A stretch of 64,000 nucleotides of DNA from the NCBI RefSeq assembly GCF_000337915.1, contig NZ_AOJE01000011.1:30523-94522 (forward strand). Reading direction: 5' to 3'. The stretch comes from Halorubrum saccharovorum DSM 1137. GTDB taxonomy: Archaea > Halobacteriota > Halobacteria > Halobacteriales > Haloferacaceae. The notes under the pieces were generated by a model, which was not told the DNA's origin, searched no databases, and saw only the letters and a program-made list of their open reading frames with translations. Numbering within the stretch: the stretch's first letter is position 1; each line of letters begins with the position of its first letter. The position numbers and the translations under genes are program-made. Below, piece by piece: positions 32,237-41,107 of this stretch.

Positions 32237-33730
32237 ATGGCAGGACGCACCTCGAAACCGACTGTCGGAGCGCTCCCGGACACGACGGCGGAATCGCCGC
32301 TCGTGCCCGTCGCACTCACGTGGCTCATCTGGTCGCTGTTCGCCGCGAGCGTCGCGGCCCTCGTCGGCCGGGTCCGATTCGGTTTCGCCCCGGAGATTCC
32401 CGGCGTGATCGCCGTCGACGGACTGACCGTCCTGATGTGGGTGGTCGTCACCTTCTTCGGCGGTATCGTCCACAGCTACTCGCGCCGCTACATGGCGGGG
32501 GAGGCCCACGAGACGGGCTTTTTCCTCGCCGTGTTCGGCTTCGCGACGATCGTGATGACGCTCGTCGCGGCCGACCACCTCGCCCTGTTCGGACTTCTGT
32601 GGTTGGCGATGGGGCTCGTGATGGCGAGGCTGATCGGCATCGTCGACGGGTGGAAGCAGGCGCAGGCGGCCGCGGCGGTCGCCCGTCGGTACTTCCTCGC
32701 CAGCAGCGCCCTCCTCGGCGTCGCGCTGACGGCGCTCTGGTGGGCGACCGGCGCGACGACGGTGTCCGGTATCGCCGCGAGCGCCGACACGCTCGGCGGG
32801 CCGGTGTGGGTCGTCGCCGCCGTCGCGCTCGTCCTCGCGGCGATGATCCAGTCCGCGCTCGTCCCGTTCCACGGCTGGCTGCTCTCCTCGATGACCGCCC
32901 CCACCCCGGCGTCGGCGCTGATGCACGCCGGGTTCGTCAACGCGGGCGGCGTCCTCCTCCTCCGCTTCGCGCCGGTCGTCACCGTCGACGGCACCCTCAT
33001 GCTCGGGATCGTCGCGATCGGCGCGGCCAGCGCGCTGCTCGGGAAGCTCTTCAAGGCGGTCCGCCCGGACGTGAAGAGCAAACTGGCCTGCTCGACGGTG
33101 GGACAGATGGGGTTCATGATCATGCAGGCCGGCCTGGGATTTTTCGGAGCCGCGATCACTCACCTGGTTCTGCACGGATTCTATAAGGCCTACCACTTCC
33201 TCAGCGCGGGCGGAGAGATCGAACGGAAGAGCCCGGGCAAGACGACGGACCACTCGACGAGCGTCGTCGACGTCGCCGTGACGCTGGCGACCGGACTGGC
33301 GGGCGGCGCGGTGTTCGCCCTGCTGACCGGAAAGGGAACGAGCGTCGACACCGGGCTCTTGCTCGCCCTGTTCGTGGCGTTCACGACCCTCCATGGAGCC
33401 CGCGGCGCGGTCCGGAACACGTCGCTTCCGGCGGCGGTCCGCTACGGAGCGGTTCCCCTCGTCTTCCTACCGGCGATCGCCGTGTACGCGCTCGTCTACG
33501 AGGGGATATCGGCGGTCCTGTCCGGGGTCCCGGTCGTCACGGCCCCGGCCGAACTGACCGCGGTCCACGGTCTCGTGGCCATCGCCTTCCTCGGCGCGTA
33601 CGTCGGCATCGAAGCCGGACTCTACGAACGCAGTCGTCGGCTCTACGTTACGCTTCTGAACGCGAGCCACCCGTCGTCCAGCACGGTCCTGACGAACGCG
33701 GAGGAGTACGACAACGGAGGATCCCAATGA
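32237..33730 (+). CDS. dabB: DabB-like proton-conducting membrane subunit (NuoL/MrpA family)
   Basis: A 497-residue membrane protein with about 12-13 transmembrane segments resembling the antiporter-like subunits of complex I. MIQSALVPFHGWLLSSMTAPTPASALMHAGFVNAGG is the family signature, with conserved Lys/His in the proton path (HGFYKAYHFLSAG). Directly followed by and overlapping the DabA gene by four bases. Together they match DAB (DABs accumulate bicarbonate), the inorganic-carbon uptake system first described in Halothiobacillus, where DabB couples ion flow to CO2 hydration by DabA. Start ATG at 32237. Confidence 0.9.
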   Translation: MAGRTSKPTVGALPDTTAESPLVPVALTWLIWSLFAASVAALVGRVRFGFAPEIPGVIAVDGLTVLMWVVVTFFGGIVHSYSRRYMAGEAHETGFFLAVFGFATIVMTLVAADHLALFGLLWLAMGLVMARLIGIVDGWKQAQAAAAVARRYFLASSALLGVALTALWWATGATTVSGIAASADTLGGPVWVVAAVALVLAAMIQSALVPFHGWLLSSMTAPTPASALMHAGFVNAGGVLLLRFAPVVTVDGTLMLGIVAIGAASALLGKLFKAVRPDVKSKLACSTVGQMGFMIMQAGLGFFGAAITHLVLHGFYKAYHFLSAGGEIERKSPGKTTDHSTSVVDVAVTLATGLAGGAVFALLTGKGTSVDTGLLLALFVAFTTLHGARGAVRNTSLPAAVRYGAVPLVFLPAIAVYALVYEGISAVLSGVPVVTAPAELTAVHGLVAIAFLGAYVGIEAGLYERSRRLYVTLLNASHPSSSTVLTNAEEYDNGGSQ

Positions 33731-36141
33731 GTACTGAATCCACCATCGAAGACGGTATCGACAGCGCGGCGAAGACGGTCGGGGCGGTCTGGCCGATCCA
33801 CTCGTTCGTGACGGCCAACCCCCTCTCGGGGTTCGAGGACGTGCCGTTCGGCGAGGCGGTAACGCAGGCGGCCGACCTGTTGGGCGGGCGCGGCTACCCG
33901 AGTCGGGAGACGTTCCGGGCGGCGCTCGACGACGGGCAGATCGACCGCGAGACGCTCGCATCGGAGCTCGCCGACCGCGGCTACGAGGGCGAGCCGGAGG
34001 CGCTGCTCGAACGCGTCGACACCGGCGTCGAGCCGGAAGCGCCGGACGACGAGGCCGAGCGGGCCGATCACGTGCTGACGAAGTGGCTGTCGGCCTTCCT
34101 CGACGAGGGACACGCCAAGTGGTCGATGCCGAACCGCGACGACGGGTTTTACGCCGCCTTCCGCGAGGTGGCCGAACACGACGGCGAAGTCCCCGACGGG
34201 GTCGCGGCGTCGCTCCCCGAAACCCCGACCGAGGCCATCGAGGCCGTCTTGGAACCGTATCCGGAGAGCCAGTGGGTACCGGTCTTCGAGGAACAGTTGG
34301 CCGCGCTCCCGGGGTGGACCGGCTTCATCAAGCAGCGTGACGACGACGGGGGGACGTGGCAGTCGGCCCACCCGATCACGCTGGCGGACTACCTCGCGGT
34401 CCGCCTCTCTCTCCTCGACGGGTTCGGTGCCGAGATCGAGCCGTCAATCGGCCCCGGGAGCGCCGGCTCCGACTCGGCCGACGAGATCGCCGAGGCGTTC
34501 CTGACCGCGTGGGAGGCGAGCTACCGGTCCGAGGTCGTCGACCGTGTCGCCGCCGAGAGCCGGAAGCGGGAGGAGAGCGAGTCGGCGGACCGCCCCGACG
34601 CGCAACTGGTGTTCTGTATCGACACTCGCTCGGAGGTGATCCGCCGCCACATCGAGGCGACGGGCGAGTACGAGACGCACGGCTACGCCGGGTTTTTCGG
34701 GGTCCCGATGGAGTATCAGGGGTACGACGCCGAGGTGTCGGTCGACGCCTGTCCGCCCATCCTCGACCCCCAACACCGGGTCAGCGAGGTCCCGACCGAC
34801 GGCGACACGCAGGACCGTCACGACCGGTGGTCTAGTCTCCGCGAGGCCGCGGGAGAGGTCGTCAAGACGCTGAAGACGAATCCGGCCAGCGCCTTCGGCT
34901 TCGTCGAGAACGCCGGGAGCGGCTACGGGGTAGCGCTCGCGGCGCGCACGCTCGTGCCGGGCCGCGTCCGCGATCTGTTGACTACCGCCGACGACGCGGT
35001 GCCGGACGGCCACGAGTTCTGCGACCAGATCGTCCAGCATCAGCACACTCACGCCGACGGGCTTCCGGTGGGGCTCACCCGCGAGGAGAAGGTGGAGTAC
35101 GCCGCGACCGCCTTCGAACTGATGGGGTGGACCGAGTTCGGTCGGCTCGTCGTGTTCACCGGCCACGCGAGCGAGACGGCCAACAACCCCTACGACTCGA
35201 GCCTGGACTGCGGCGCGTGCGCCGGCAACCCCGGCGGACCGAACGCGCGCGTCTTGGCGAACATCTGCGCCGACCCCGAGGTGAAGGCGGCGCTGCGCGA
35301 ACGCGGCTTCGACGTGCCCGGCGACACCGTCTTCCTCGCCGGCGAGCACAACACGACGACCGACGAGATCGAACTGTACGGCGACGTGCCCGAGAGCCAC
35401 GCGGACGATATCGAACGGTTACGCGCGGATCTCGACACCGCCCGCGAGAACGCGACCGCCGAGCGCGTCGAGTCGATGGGCGGTGACGCGTCTGCGAGCG
35501 TCGACGACGCCGAGCGCCGCGCCGCCGACTGGGCCGAGACGCGTCCCGAGTGGGGGTTGGCGGGCAACGCCGGCTTCGTCGTCGGGCCGCGCGAGCTGAC
35601 GAGCGACCTCGACCTGGACGGTCGCGCCTTCCTCCACTCGTACGACTGGGCGACCGACCCCGAGGGGGACGCGCTCGAAGCGATCCTCACGGGGCCGATG
35701 GTCGTCACCCAGTGGATCAACGCCCAGTACTACTTCTCGACCGTCGACAACGCGGTCTACGGCAGCGGGTCGAAGGTGACGCAGAACCCCGTCGGCAACG
35801 TCGGCGTCTACCAGGGCAACGGCGGCGACCTGATGACCGGGCTCCCGCTCCAGTCGCTGATGGCCGACGACGAGACCCCGTACCACCAGCCGCTCCGCCT
35901 CTCGACGGTCGTCCACGCGCCGGTCGAGCGCGTCACCGACGCCCTGGCCGACCACGAGGAGCTCACCCAGCTGTTGGACAACGGCTGGCTCTCGCTAACG
36001 GTCGTCGACCCGACGCAGGACCACCGCGCGTTCGAGTACGAGCGCGACATGGCGTGGGAGCCGGTGTCCGAGTCGACGGCGACCGAGCCGGCCGCGCCCG
36101 AGACGGAGCGGCCGGTCGCGCCCGCGGCCGCGGACGACTGA
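33727..36141 (+). CDS. dabA: DabA-like zinc protein of inorganic carbon uptake (DUF2309)
   Basis: An 804-residue cytoplasmic protein of the DUF2309/DabA family. The presumed beta-carbonic-anhydrase-like zinc site is visible as Cys297 and Asp299 (FCIDTRSEV), His480 (FTGHASE) and Cys495 (LDCGACAG), all expected from the literature on DabA. Other blocks: HGYAGFFGVPMEYQGY, ENAGSGYG, AGEHNTTTDEIELY, QNPVGNVGVYQGNGGDL. Its start overlaps the dabB stop. The pair probably converts CO2 to bicarbonate using proton- or sodium-motive force. Presence in a presumed heterotrophic archaeon suggests anaplerotic supply of bicarbonate. Confidence 0.92.
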   Translation: MSTESTIEDGIDSAAKTVGAVWPIHSFVTANPLSGFEDVPFGEAVTQAADLLGGRGYPSRETFRAALDDGQIDRETLASELADRGYEGEPEALLERVDTGVEPEAPDDEAERADHVLTKWLSAFLDEGHAKWSMPNRDDGFYAAFREVAEHDGEVPDGVAASLPETPTEAIEAVLEPYPESQWVPVFEEQLAALPGWTGFIKQRDDDGGTWQSAHPITLADYLAVRLSLLDGFGAEIEPSIGPGSAGSDSADEIAEAFLTAWEASYRSEVVDRVAAESRKREESESADRPDAQLVFCIDTRSEVIRRHIEATGEYETHGYAGFFGVPMEYQGYDAEVSVDACPPILDPQHRVSEVPTDGDTQDRHDRWSSLREAAGEVVKTLKTNPASAFGFVENAGSGYGVALAARTLVPGRVRDLLTTADDAVPDGHEFCDQIVQHQHTHADGLPVGLTREEKVEYAATAFELMGWTEFGRLVVFTGHASETANNPYDSSLDCGACAGNPGGPNARVLANICADPEVKAALRERGFDVPGDTVFLAGEHNTTTDEIELYGDVPESHADDIERLRADLDTARENATAERVESMGGDASASVDDAERRAADWAETRPEWGLAGNAGFVVGPRELTSDLDLDGRAFLHSYDWATDPEGDALEAILTGPMVVTQWINAQYYFSTVDNAVYGSGSKVTQNPVGNVGVYQGNGGDLMTGLPLQSLMADDETPYHQPLRLSTVVHAPVERVTDALADHEELTQLLDNGWLSLTVVDPTQDHRAFEYERDMAWEPVSESTATEPAAPETERPVAPAAADD

Positions 36142-36232
36142 CTCGGGCCGGCGGCCCTTCCTCCTCCGCTCTCCTTCCCCCGGATCCCTCTTCTCCTCGT
36201 CGCGTGCTATCGGTTCTCGGTCCGGCGACAGC

Positions 36233-36290
36233 GTTATACCGATGTACATACTTGTACATCATAACGCGAAACACTACATCGGTGTACACA
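36233..36290 (+). promoter_or_regulatory. trp promoter with three TGTACA boxes
   Basis: A TATA-like GTTATACC (36234-36240) is followed by the inverted repeat of GATGTACA and TGTACATC around a four-base centre at 36241-36260, containing TGTACA at 36243-36248 and 36253-36258, and a third TGTACA at 36283-36288 just before the ATG at 36291. A further inverted repeat ACCGATGTA/TACATCGGT (36238-36246, 36275-36283) spans the region. TGTACA is the TRP-box consensus bound by the TrpY repressor in Methanothermobacter. This strongly suggests tryptophan-dependent control here. Confidence 0.72.
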
Positions 36291-37322
36291 ATGAATATCA
36301 ACGACACGGTCGAGCACGTGACGAACGGGGCGGACCTGACGGTCGACGAGGCGCGCGAGGCCGCGCAGCTCGTCTTCGAGGAGGCGACGGAGGCGCAGAT
36401 CGGCGCGCTGCTCGCCGCGCTACGCGCGAAGGGCGAGACGGAGGCCGAGATCGCCGGGTTCGCACAGGGGATGCGCGACGCCGCTCGGACGATCGAGCCC
36501 GACCGGGAGCCGCTCGTCGACACCTGCGGGACCGGCGGCGACGACTACGACACGATCAACGTCTCGACGACGGCCGCGATCGTCGCGGCGGGCGCGGGCG
36601 TGCCGATCGCCAAGCACGGCAACTACTCGGTCTCCTCCTCGTCGGGGAGCGCCGACGTGCTGGAGGTCGCGGGCGCCGACGTGGAGGCCGAGCCGCCGGC
36701 GGTCGAGGAGGCGATCGAGCGGGACGGGATCGGGTTCATGCTCGCTCCCGTCTTCCACCCGGCGATGAAGGCCGTCATCGGCCCGCGAAAGGAGCTCGGG
36801 ATGCGGACGATCTTCAACGTGCTCGGTCCGCTCACCAACCCCGCCGGGGCCGACGCGCAGGTGCTCGGCGTGTACGACCCGGAGCTCGTCCCCCTCATCG
36901 CCCGGTCGCTCGCGCACATGCCCGTCGAGCGCGCCCTCGTCGTCCACGGCGCGGGGATGGACGAGATCGGGATCCATTCGGAGACGGTCGCCGCCGAGGT
37001 CGAGGGGGAGGAGGTGCGGGAGTTCACGATCACGCCCGAGGACCTGGGTCTCGACCGCGCCCCGATCGAGGCGGTTTCCGGCGGGACGCCCGAGGAGAAC
37101 GCGGCCGACCTCCGCGGGATCGTCGACGGCACCGTCACCGGTCCCAAGCGCGACCTCATCCTCGCGAACGCGGGCGCCGCGATCTACGTCGCCGGCGAGG
37201 CCGACACGCTCGCGGCGGGCGTCGAGCGCGCGGCCGAGGCGATCGACTCCGGCGCGGCCGCGGAGAAGTTCGCGGCGCTCTGCGGCGACTCGGTCGCAGA
37301 AGTCACCCCGGAGGACGACTGA
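36291..37322 (+). CDS. trpD: Anthranilate phosphoribosyltransferase
   Basis: A 343-residue enzyme that joins anthranilate and PRPP, step two of tryptophan synthesis. Motifs are DTCGTGGDDYDTINVST (PRPP-binding), KHGNYSVSSSSGSADVLE and GFMLAPVFHPAMKAVIGPRKELGMRT, all full-length. It opens the trpDFEG operon behind the TGTACA palindromes; its stop overlaps the trpF start by one base. Start ATG 36291. Confidence 0.96.
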   Translation: MNINDTVEHVTNGADLTVDEAREAAQLVFEEATEAQIGALLAALRAKGETEAEIAGFAQGMRDAARTIEPDREPLVDTCGTGGDDYDTINVSTTAAIVAAGAGVPIAKHGNYSVSSSSGSADVLEVAGADVEAEPPAVEEAIERDGIGFMLAPVFHPAMKAVIGPRKELGMRTIFNVLGPLTNPAGADAQVLGVYDPELVPLIARSLAHMPVERALVVHGAGMDEIGIHSETVAAEVEGEEVREFTITPEDLGLDRAPIEAVSGGTPEENAADLRGIVDGTVTGPKRDLILANAGAAIYVAGEADTLAAGVERAAEAIDSGAAAEKFAALCGDSVAEVTPEDD

Positions 37323-37966
37323 TGGCGCGGGTGAAGATCTGCGGGCTGACGCGGGGCGCCGATCTCCGGGCCGCGGTCGACGCCGGCGCCGACGCGGTGG
37401 GCGTCATCTCGGAGGTGCCGGTCGACTCCCCCCGCGAGGTCGACCCGGCGACGGCGGCGGAGCTGCTCGCGGACGTGCCGCCGTTCGTCACCGCGACGCT
37501 CGTGACGATGCCCGAGTCGGCCGAGCGCGCGGTCGAACTCCTGCGGATGATCACCCCGGACGCCGTCCAGCTCCACGGCGAGTGGACCCCCGACGAGATC
37601 CGGTTCATCCGCGCGGAGACGGAGCGGAAGGTGCTGCTCGCGGTCGACGCCGACGACCCGGGCCGCGCCGAGGAGTTCGACGCGGTCGCCGACGCCCTCG
37701 TGATCGACTCGACCGACGACTCCGGCGCGGGCGGCACCGGCGAGACCCACGACTGGGAGCGGGCCGGCGACCTCGCCGCCCGGCTCACCTCGCCGGTCGT
37801 CCTCGCCGGCGGACTCACTGCCGACAACGTCGCCGAGGCGGTCCGCGCCGCGGACCCGTTCGCTGTCGACGTTGCCTCCGGCGTCGAGCTGTCTGACGGG
37901 CGGAAGGACCACAACGCGGTCGCCCGCTTCGTGGCGAACGCGGGCCGGGAGATGGAGCTGGCATGA
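37322..37966 (+). CDS. trpF: Phosphoribosylanthranilate isomerase
   Basis: A 214-residue TIM-barrel isomerase, step three of tryptophan synthesis. MARVKICGLTRGADL holds the catalytic Cys, VQLHGEWT the substrate loop, and VVLAGGLTADNVAEAV and FAVDVASGVEL the phosphate-binding loops and catalytic Asp. Overlaps trpD by one base and trpE by four. Confidence 0.95.
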   Translation: MARVKICGLTRGADLRAAVDAGADAVGVISEVPVDSPREVDPATAAELLADVPPFVTATLVTMPESAERAVELLRMITPDAVQLHGEWTPDEIRFIRAETERKVLLAVDADDPGRAEEFDAVADALVIDSTDDSGAGGTGETHDWERAGDLAARLTSPVVLAGGLTADNVAEAVRAADPFAVDVASGVELSDGRKDHNAVARFVANAGREMELA

Positions 37967-39660
37967 CCGATCCTGCGACCCCGCTCGACCGCACGAAGGC
38001 GGAGTTCGTCGACCTCGCGGCCGACGCCGAGCGGCCGGTCGTGGTGCGCGCGTCCGCGTCGCTCGATGCCGACGTGACCCCGCTGTCGGCGTACGCGACG
38101 CTGGTGGGCGAGGGGCCGTACGGGTTCCTCCTCGAGTCCGGCGAGAAGGTCGCCTCCAGCGACCCCGACGGCGCGTTCACCGCCGACGGCGACGCCGACA
38201 AGCACGCCCGGTACTCGTTCGTCGGCTACGACCCAGAGGCGATCGTCTCGGTCCACCCCGACCGGACGGACGTGACCCGGCTGGGTCCGGCGGCGGAGTT
38301 CGTCGATGGGGGCGCGAAAGACGGCCTATCGCCGGACAGCGGCGACGCGATTGACCGGATCCGCGCGGCGTTCCCGGACGTGAGCCTGCGCGGCTTCCCG
38401 GACACCGACCGGCAGATCCTCTCGGGCGGGTTCGTCGGGTTCCTCGCGTACGAGGCCGTCTACGACCTCTGGCTGGAGGAAGTCGGCGTCGACCGCCCCG
38501 AGACGGAGTTCCCGGACGCCGAGTTCGCGTTGACGACCCGGACCGTCGTCTTCGACGACAAGGAGGGGACCGTCGAGCTCGTCTTCACTCCCGTGGTCGG
38601 CGTCGACGACGACCCCGCGGCCGTCTACGACGACCTCCTCGCAGAGGCGGAGCGGGTCGGCGCCGAACTCCGGGACGCCGAGCCGCCGGCGCCGGACGGG
38701 ATCCGCGTGGACGACGAGTCCGCCGGTCCCCGCGAGGAGTACGAGGAGGCGGTCCGGACCGCCAAGCGGCACGTCCTCGACGGCGACATCTACCAGGGCG
38801 TGATCTCGCGGAGCCGCGAGCTCCGCGGCGAGGTCGACTCGCTCGGGCTGTACGCGGCGCTGCGCGAGGTGAACCCTTCGCCGTACATGTACGTCCTGCG
38901 CCACGACGACCGCAGCATCGTCGGCGCGAGCCCGGAGACGCTGGTGTCGGTGCGCGGCGATCGGGTCGTCTCGAACCCGATCGCGGGCACCTGCCCCCGA
39001 GGGACGAGTCCGGTCGAGGACCGGCGGTTGGCCGGCGAGATGCTCGCGGACCCGAAGGAGCGCGCCGAGCACACGATGCTCGTCGACCTCGCGCGCAACG
39101 ACGTGCGGCGCGTCTCGGAGGCGGGCTCCGTCCGCGTCGAGGAGTTCATGAACGTGCTGAAGTACAGCCACGTCCAGCACATCGAGTCGACCGTGACGGG
39201 GACGCTGGCGGCCGACGCCGACGCCTTCGACGCGACGCGCGCGACGTTCCCCGCGGGCACGCTCACGGGCGCGCCGAAGGTACGCGCGATGGAGATCATC
39301 GAGGAGTTGGAGACGACCCCGCGGGAGGCGTACGGCGGCGGCGTCGGCTACTACTCGTGGACCGGCGACGCCGACTTCGCGATCGTGATCCGGACGGCGA
39401 CGCTCGACGAGTCGCCGCCGGACGCGAGCGGTCCGGACGAGACCGCGGTCACCGTCCGCGCCGGCGCCGGCCTCGTCGCGGACTCCGACCCGACCGCCGA
39501 GTACGAGGAGACCGAACAGAAGATGAACGGCGCGTTGGCCGCGATCGACCGGATCCGGAAGGGAGGCGGAGACGGCGGAGAGGGCAGCGGGGACGACGGC
39601 GACACCGGAACCGACGCCGCGGACGGCCCCCTCCCCGCCGGTACGGAGGTCGACGAATGA
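37963..39660 (+). CDS. trpE: Anthranilate synthase component I
   Basis: A 565-residue chorismate-utilising enzyme. YGFLLESGEK contains the LLES tryptophan-feedback motif, DGDIYQGVISRSRELRGE and GASPETLVSVRGDRVVSNPIAGTCPRG are core chorismate-binding motifs, and VHQ-like HVQHIESTVTG and TFPAGTLTGAPKVRAMEIIEELE finish the site. The C-terminal tail beyond residue 520 is an acidic Gly-rich extension. It overlaps both neighbours by four bases and pairs with trpG. Confidence 0.95.
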   Translation: MTDPATPLDRTKAEFVDLAADAERPVVVRASASLDADVTPLSAYATLVGEGPYGFLLESGEKVASSDPDGAFTADGDADKHARYSFVGYDPEAIVSVHPDRTDVTRLGPAAEFVDGGAKDGLSPDSGDAIDRIRAAFPDVSLRGFPDTDRQILSGGFVGFLAYEAVYDLWLEEVGVDRPETEFPDAEFALTTRTVVFDDKEGTVELVFTPVVGVDDDPAAVYDDLLAEAERVGAELRDAEPPAPDGIRVDDESAGPREEYEEAVRTAKRHVLDGDIYQGVISRSRELRGEVDSLGLYAALREVNPSPYMYVLRHDDRSIVGASPETLVSVRGDRVVSNPIAGTCPRGTSPVEDRRLAGEMLADPKERAEHTMLVDLARNDVRRVSEAGSVRVEEFMNVLKYSHVQHIESTVTGTLAADADAFDATRATFPAGTLTGAPKVRAMEIIEELETTPREAYGGGVGYYSWTGDADFAIVIRTATLDESPPDASGPDETAVTVRAGAGLVADSDPTAEYEETEQKMNGALAAIDRIRKGGGDGGEGSGDDGDTGTDAADGPLPAGTEVDE

Positions 39661-40268
39661 AGGTCGTCGTCGTCGACAACTTCGACTCGTTCACGTACAA
39701 CCTCGTCGAGTACGTCTCCGACCAGCCGCTCGACGGCGACGCGAGCGGGGAGCCGGAGCCGATCGAGGTCGAGGTGTTCAAGAACACCGCGTCGCTGGCC
39801 GAGATCCGCGACGCCGACCCGGACGCGATCCTCGTCAGCCCCGGCCCCGGCCACCCGAAGAACGAGCGCGACGTGGGCGTGACGATGCCGGTGTTGCGCG
39901 ATCTCTCGCCGGAAGTCCCGACGCTCGGCGTCTGCCTCGGCCTCGAAGCCGCCGTGTTCGAGTACGGCGGGACGGTCGGCCACGCGCCCGAACCGATCCA
40001 CGGCAAGGCGTTCCCCGTCGACCACGACGGCGAGGGGGTGTTCGCCGGGATCGATCAGGGGTTCCGCGCCGGGCGCTACCACTCGCTGGCCGCCACCGAG
40101 GTCCCCGACGCCTTCGAGGTAACCGCCACCACGGACCACGAGGGCGAGGAGATCGTGATGGGGATCCGCCACCACGAGCACCCTATCGAGGCGGTGCAGT
40201 TCCACCCCGAGAGCGTGCTGACCGCCGCGGGCCACGACCTGATCCGGAACTTCCTCGCGACGGTCTGA
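39657..40268 (+). CDS. trpG: Anthranilate synthase component II (glutamine amidotransferase)
   Basis: A 203-residue class I glutamine amidotransferase that supplies ammonia to TrpE. Catalytic Cys in GVCLGLEAAV (GVCLGHQ in most bacteria, a changed neighbour), and His/Glu in AVQFHPESVLT. VDNFDSFTYNLVEYV is the family N-terminus and VSPGPGHPKNERDVG the second. Last gene of the operon, four bases overlap with trpE. Confidence 0.95.
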   Translation: MKVVVVDNFDSFTYNLVEYVSDQPLDGDASGEPEPIEVEVFKNTASLAEIRDADPDAILVSPGPGHPKNERDVGVTMPVLRDLSPEVPTLGVCLGLEAAVFEYGGTVGHAPEPIHGKAFPVDHDGEGVFAGIDQGFRAGRYHSLAATEVPDAFEVTATTDHEGEEIVMGIRHHEHPIEAVQFHPESVLTAAGHDLIRNFLATV

Positions 40269-40300
40269 GGGGGACCAACCGCGACCGCGCCGTCACCGCC

Positions 40301-41029
40301 TCACTCGCCGTCGTCGCTCTCCGCGCCGTCCGCGTCCGCTTTTCCGTCGTCCTCACTCTCCCCTTCCTCCCCGTCGTCCACGCCTCGCCCCGCGAGCCCC
40401 ACGAGATGACCGACCTCCGGGAGGATCACTTCGTCAACGCCGAGTCGGACCGCGTTCTCGGAGCCGGGCAGACAGAAGACCGGGGTGGCGGAGACGATCC
40501 CCGCGACCGCCCGCGAGCCGATCGTGCGCGTCCCGACCTCCTCGTAGGAGAGCCGGCGGAACAGTTCGCCGAATCCGGGGAGCGTCTTGGCGAACAGCCC
40601 CTTGACGGCCTCGGGAGTCGCGTCGTCGGGCGTCACGCCGGTTCCGCCGGTGGTCACGACCGCGTCGGTGTCCTTCCGGCGCGCGAGCCGGTCGACGGTC
40701 CCCTGCACGCTGTCGTACTCGTCGGGGACGAGTTCGCGGACGACGACCTCGTGGCCGGCCTCCTCGAACGCCGAGACGAGGTACTCGCCGGAGGGGTCGT
40801 CGTCCAGCGACCGCGATGAGGACACCGTCACGACGCCGAACGCCACCGAGTCGACGTCGTGACCGTGGTGGTCGTGGCTGTGGTGGTGGTCCTCATCGTG
40901 ATGGTCCTCACCGTGGTGGTCCTCATCGTGATGGTCCTCACCGTGGTGGTCCTCATCGTGATGGTCCTCACCGTGGTGGTCCTCACCGTGGTGGTCGCTC
41001 TCCTCGTCGTGGTCGCGCGCGTCGCTCAT
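40301..41029 (-). CDS. MoaB/MogA-type molybdenum cofactor protein with His-rich N-terminal repeat
   Basis: A 242-residue protein. Residues about 60-215 are a MoaB/MogA molybdopterin-adenylyltransferase-like domain with TTGGTGVTPDDATPEAVKGL, YEEVGTRTIGSRAVAG and FCLPGSENAVRLG. The first 57 residues are a tandem repeat of HHGED and HHDED-type units; at the DNA level this is a perfect 30-base unit. A Asp/Glu/Gly tail ends the protein. The metal-binding repeat could store or deliver metal (Ni, Zn) to cofactor assembly, which is inference. Start ATG at 41029. Confidence 0.88.
   Translation of the reverse strand: MSDARDHDEESDHHGEDHHGEDHHDEDHHGEDHHDEDHHGEDHHDEDHHHSHDHHGHDVDSVAFGVVTVSSSRSLDDDPSGEYLVSAFEEAGHEVVVRELVPDEYDSVQGTVDRLARRKDTDAVVTTGGTGVTPDDATPEAVKGLFAKTLPGFGELFRRLSYEEVGTRTIGSRAVAGIVSATPVFCLPGSENAVRLGVDEVILPEVGHLVGLAGRGVDDGEEGESEDDGKADADGAESDDGE
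40891..40995. repeat. Perfect 30-base tandem repeat encoding His/Asp/Glu tract
   Basis: Three exact head-to-tail copies of a 30-base unit at 40891-40920, 40921-40950 and 40951-40980 plus half a copy to 40995. Each unit encodes ten residues (two HH(D/G)ED steps) in the MoaB-like protein. Perfect identity suggests recent expansion or slippage, so unit number may vary between strains. Confidence 0.9.
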
Positions 41030-41107
41030 GGTCCCACGTATCTCGTCGACGGTGAAAACACCTCTCCGACGCGGCGATCGATCGATTCGCGGACGCTGGA
41101 CACCGTA

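Noticed and set aside
31622-33394. 590-codon minus-strand frame
   Set aside because: Antisense to lrp and dabB; highly charged low-complexity translation with no domain.
40891-40995. CRISPR-like repeat
   Set aside because: Units are contiguous with no spacers and lie inside a gene, so it is a coding tandem repeat.
40816-41055. Plus-strand frame of Gly/Pro/His repeats over the MoaB tail
   Set aside because: It is the antisense reading of the 30-base repeat that codes for the His-rich tail of the MoaB-type protein.
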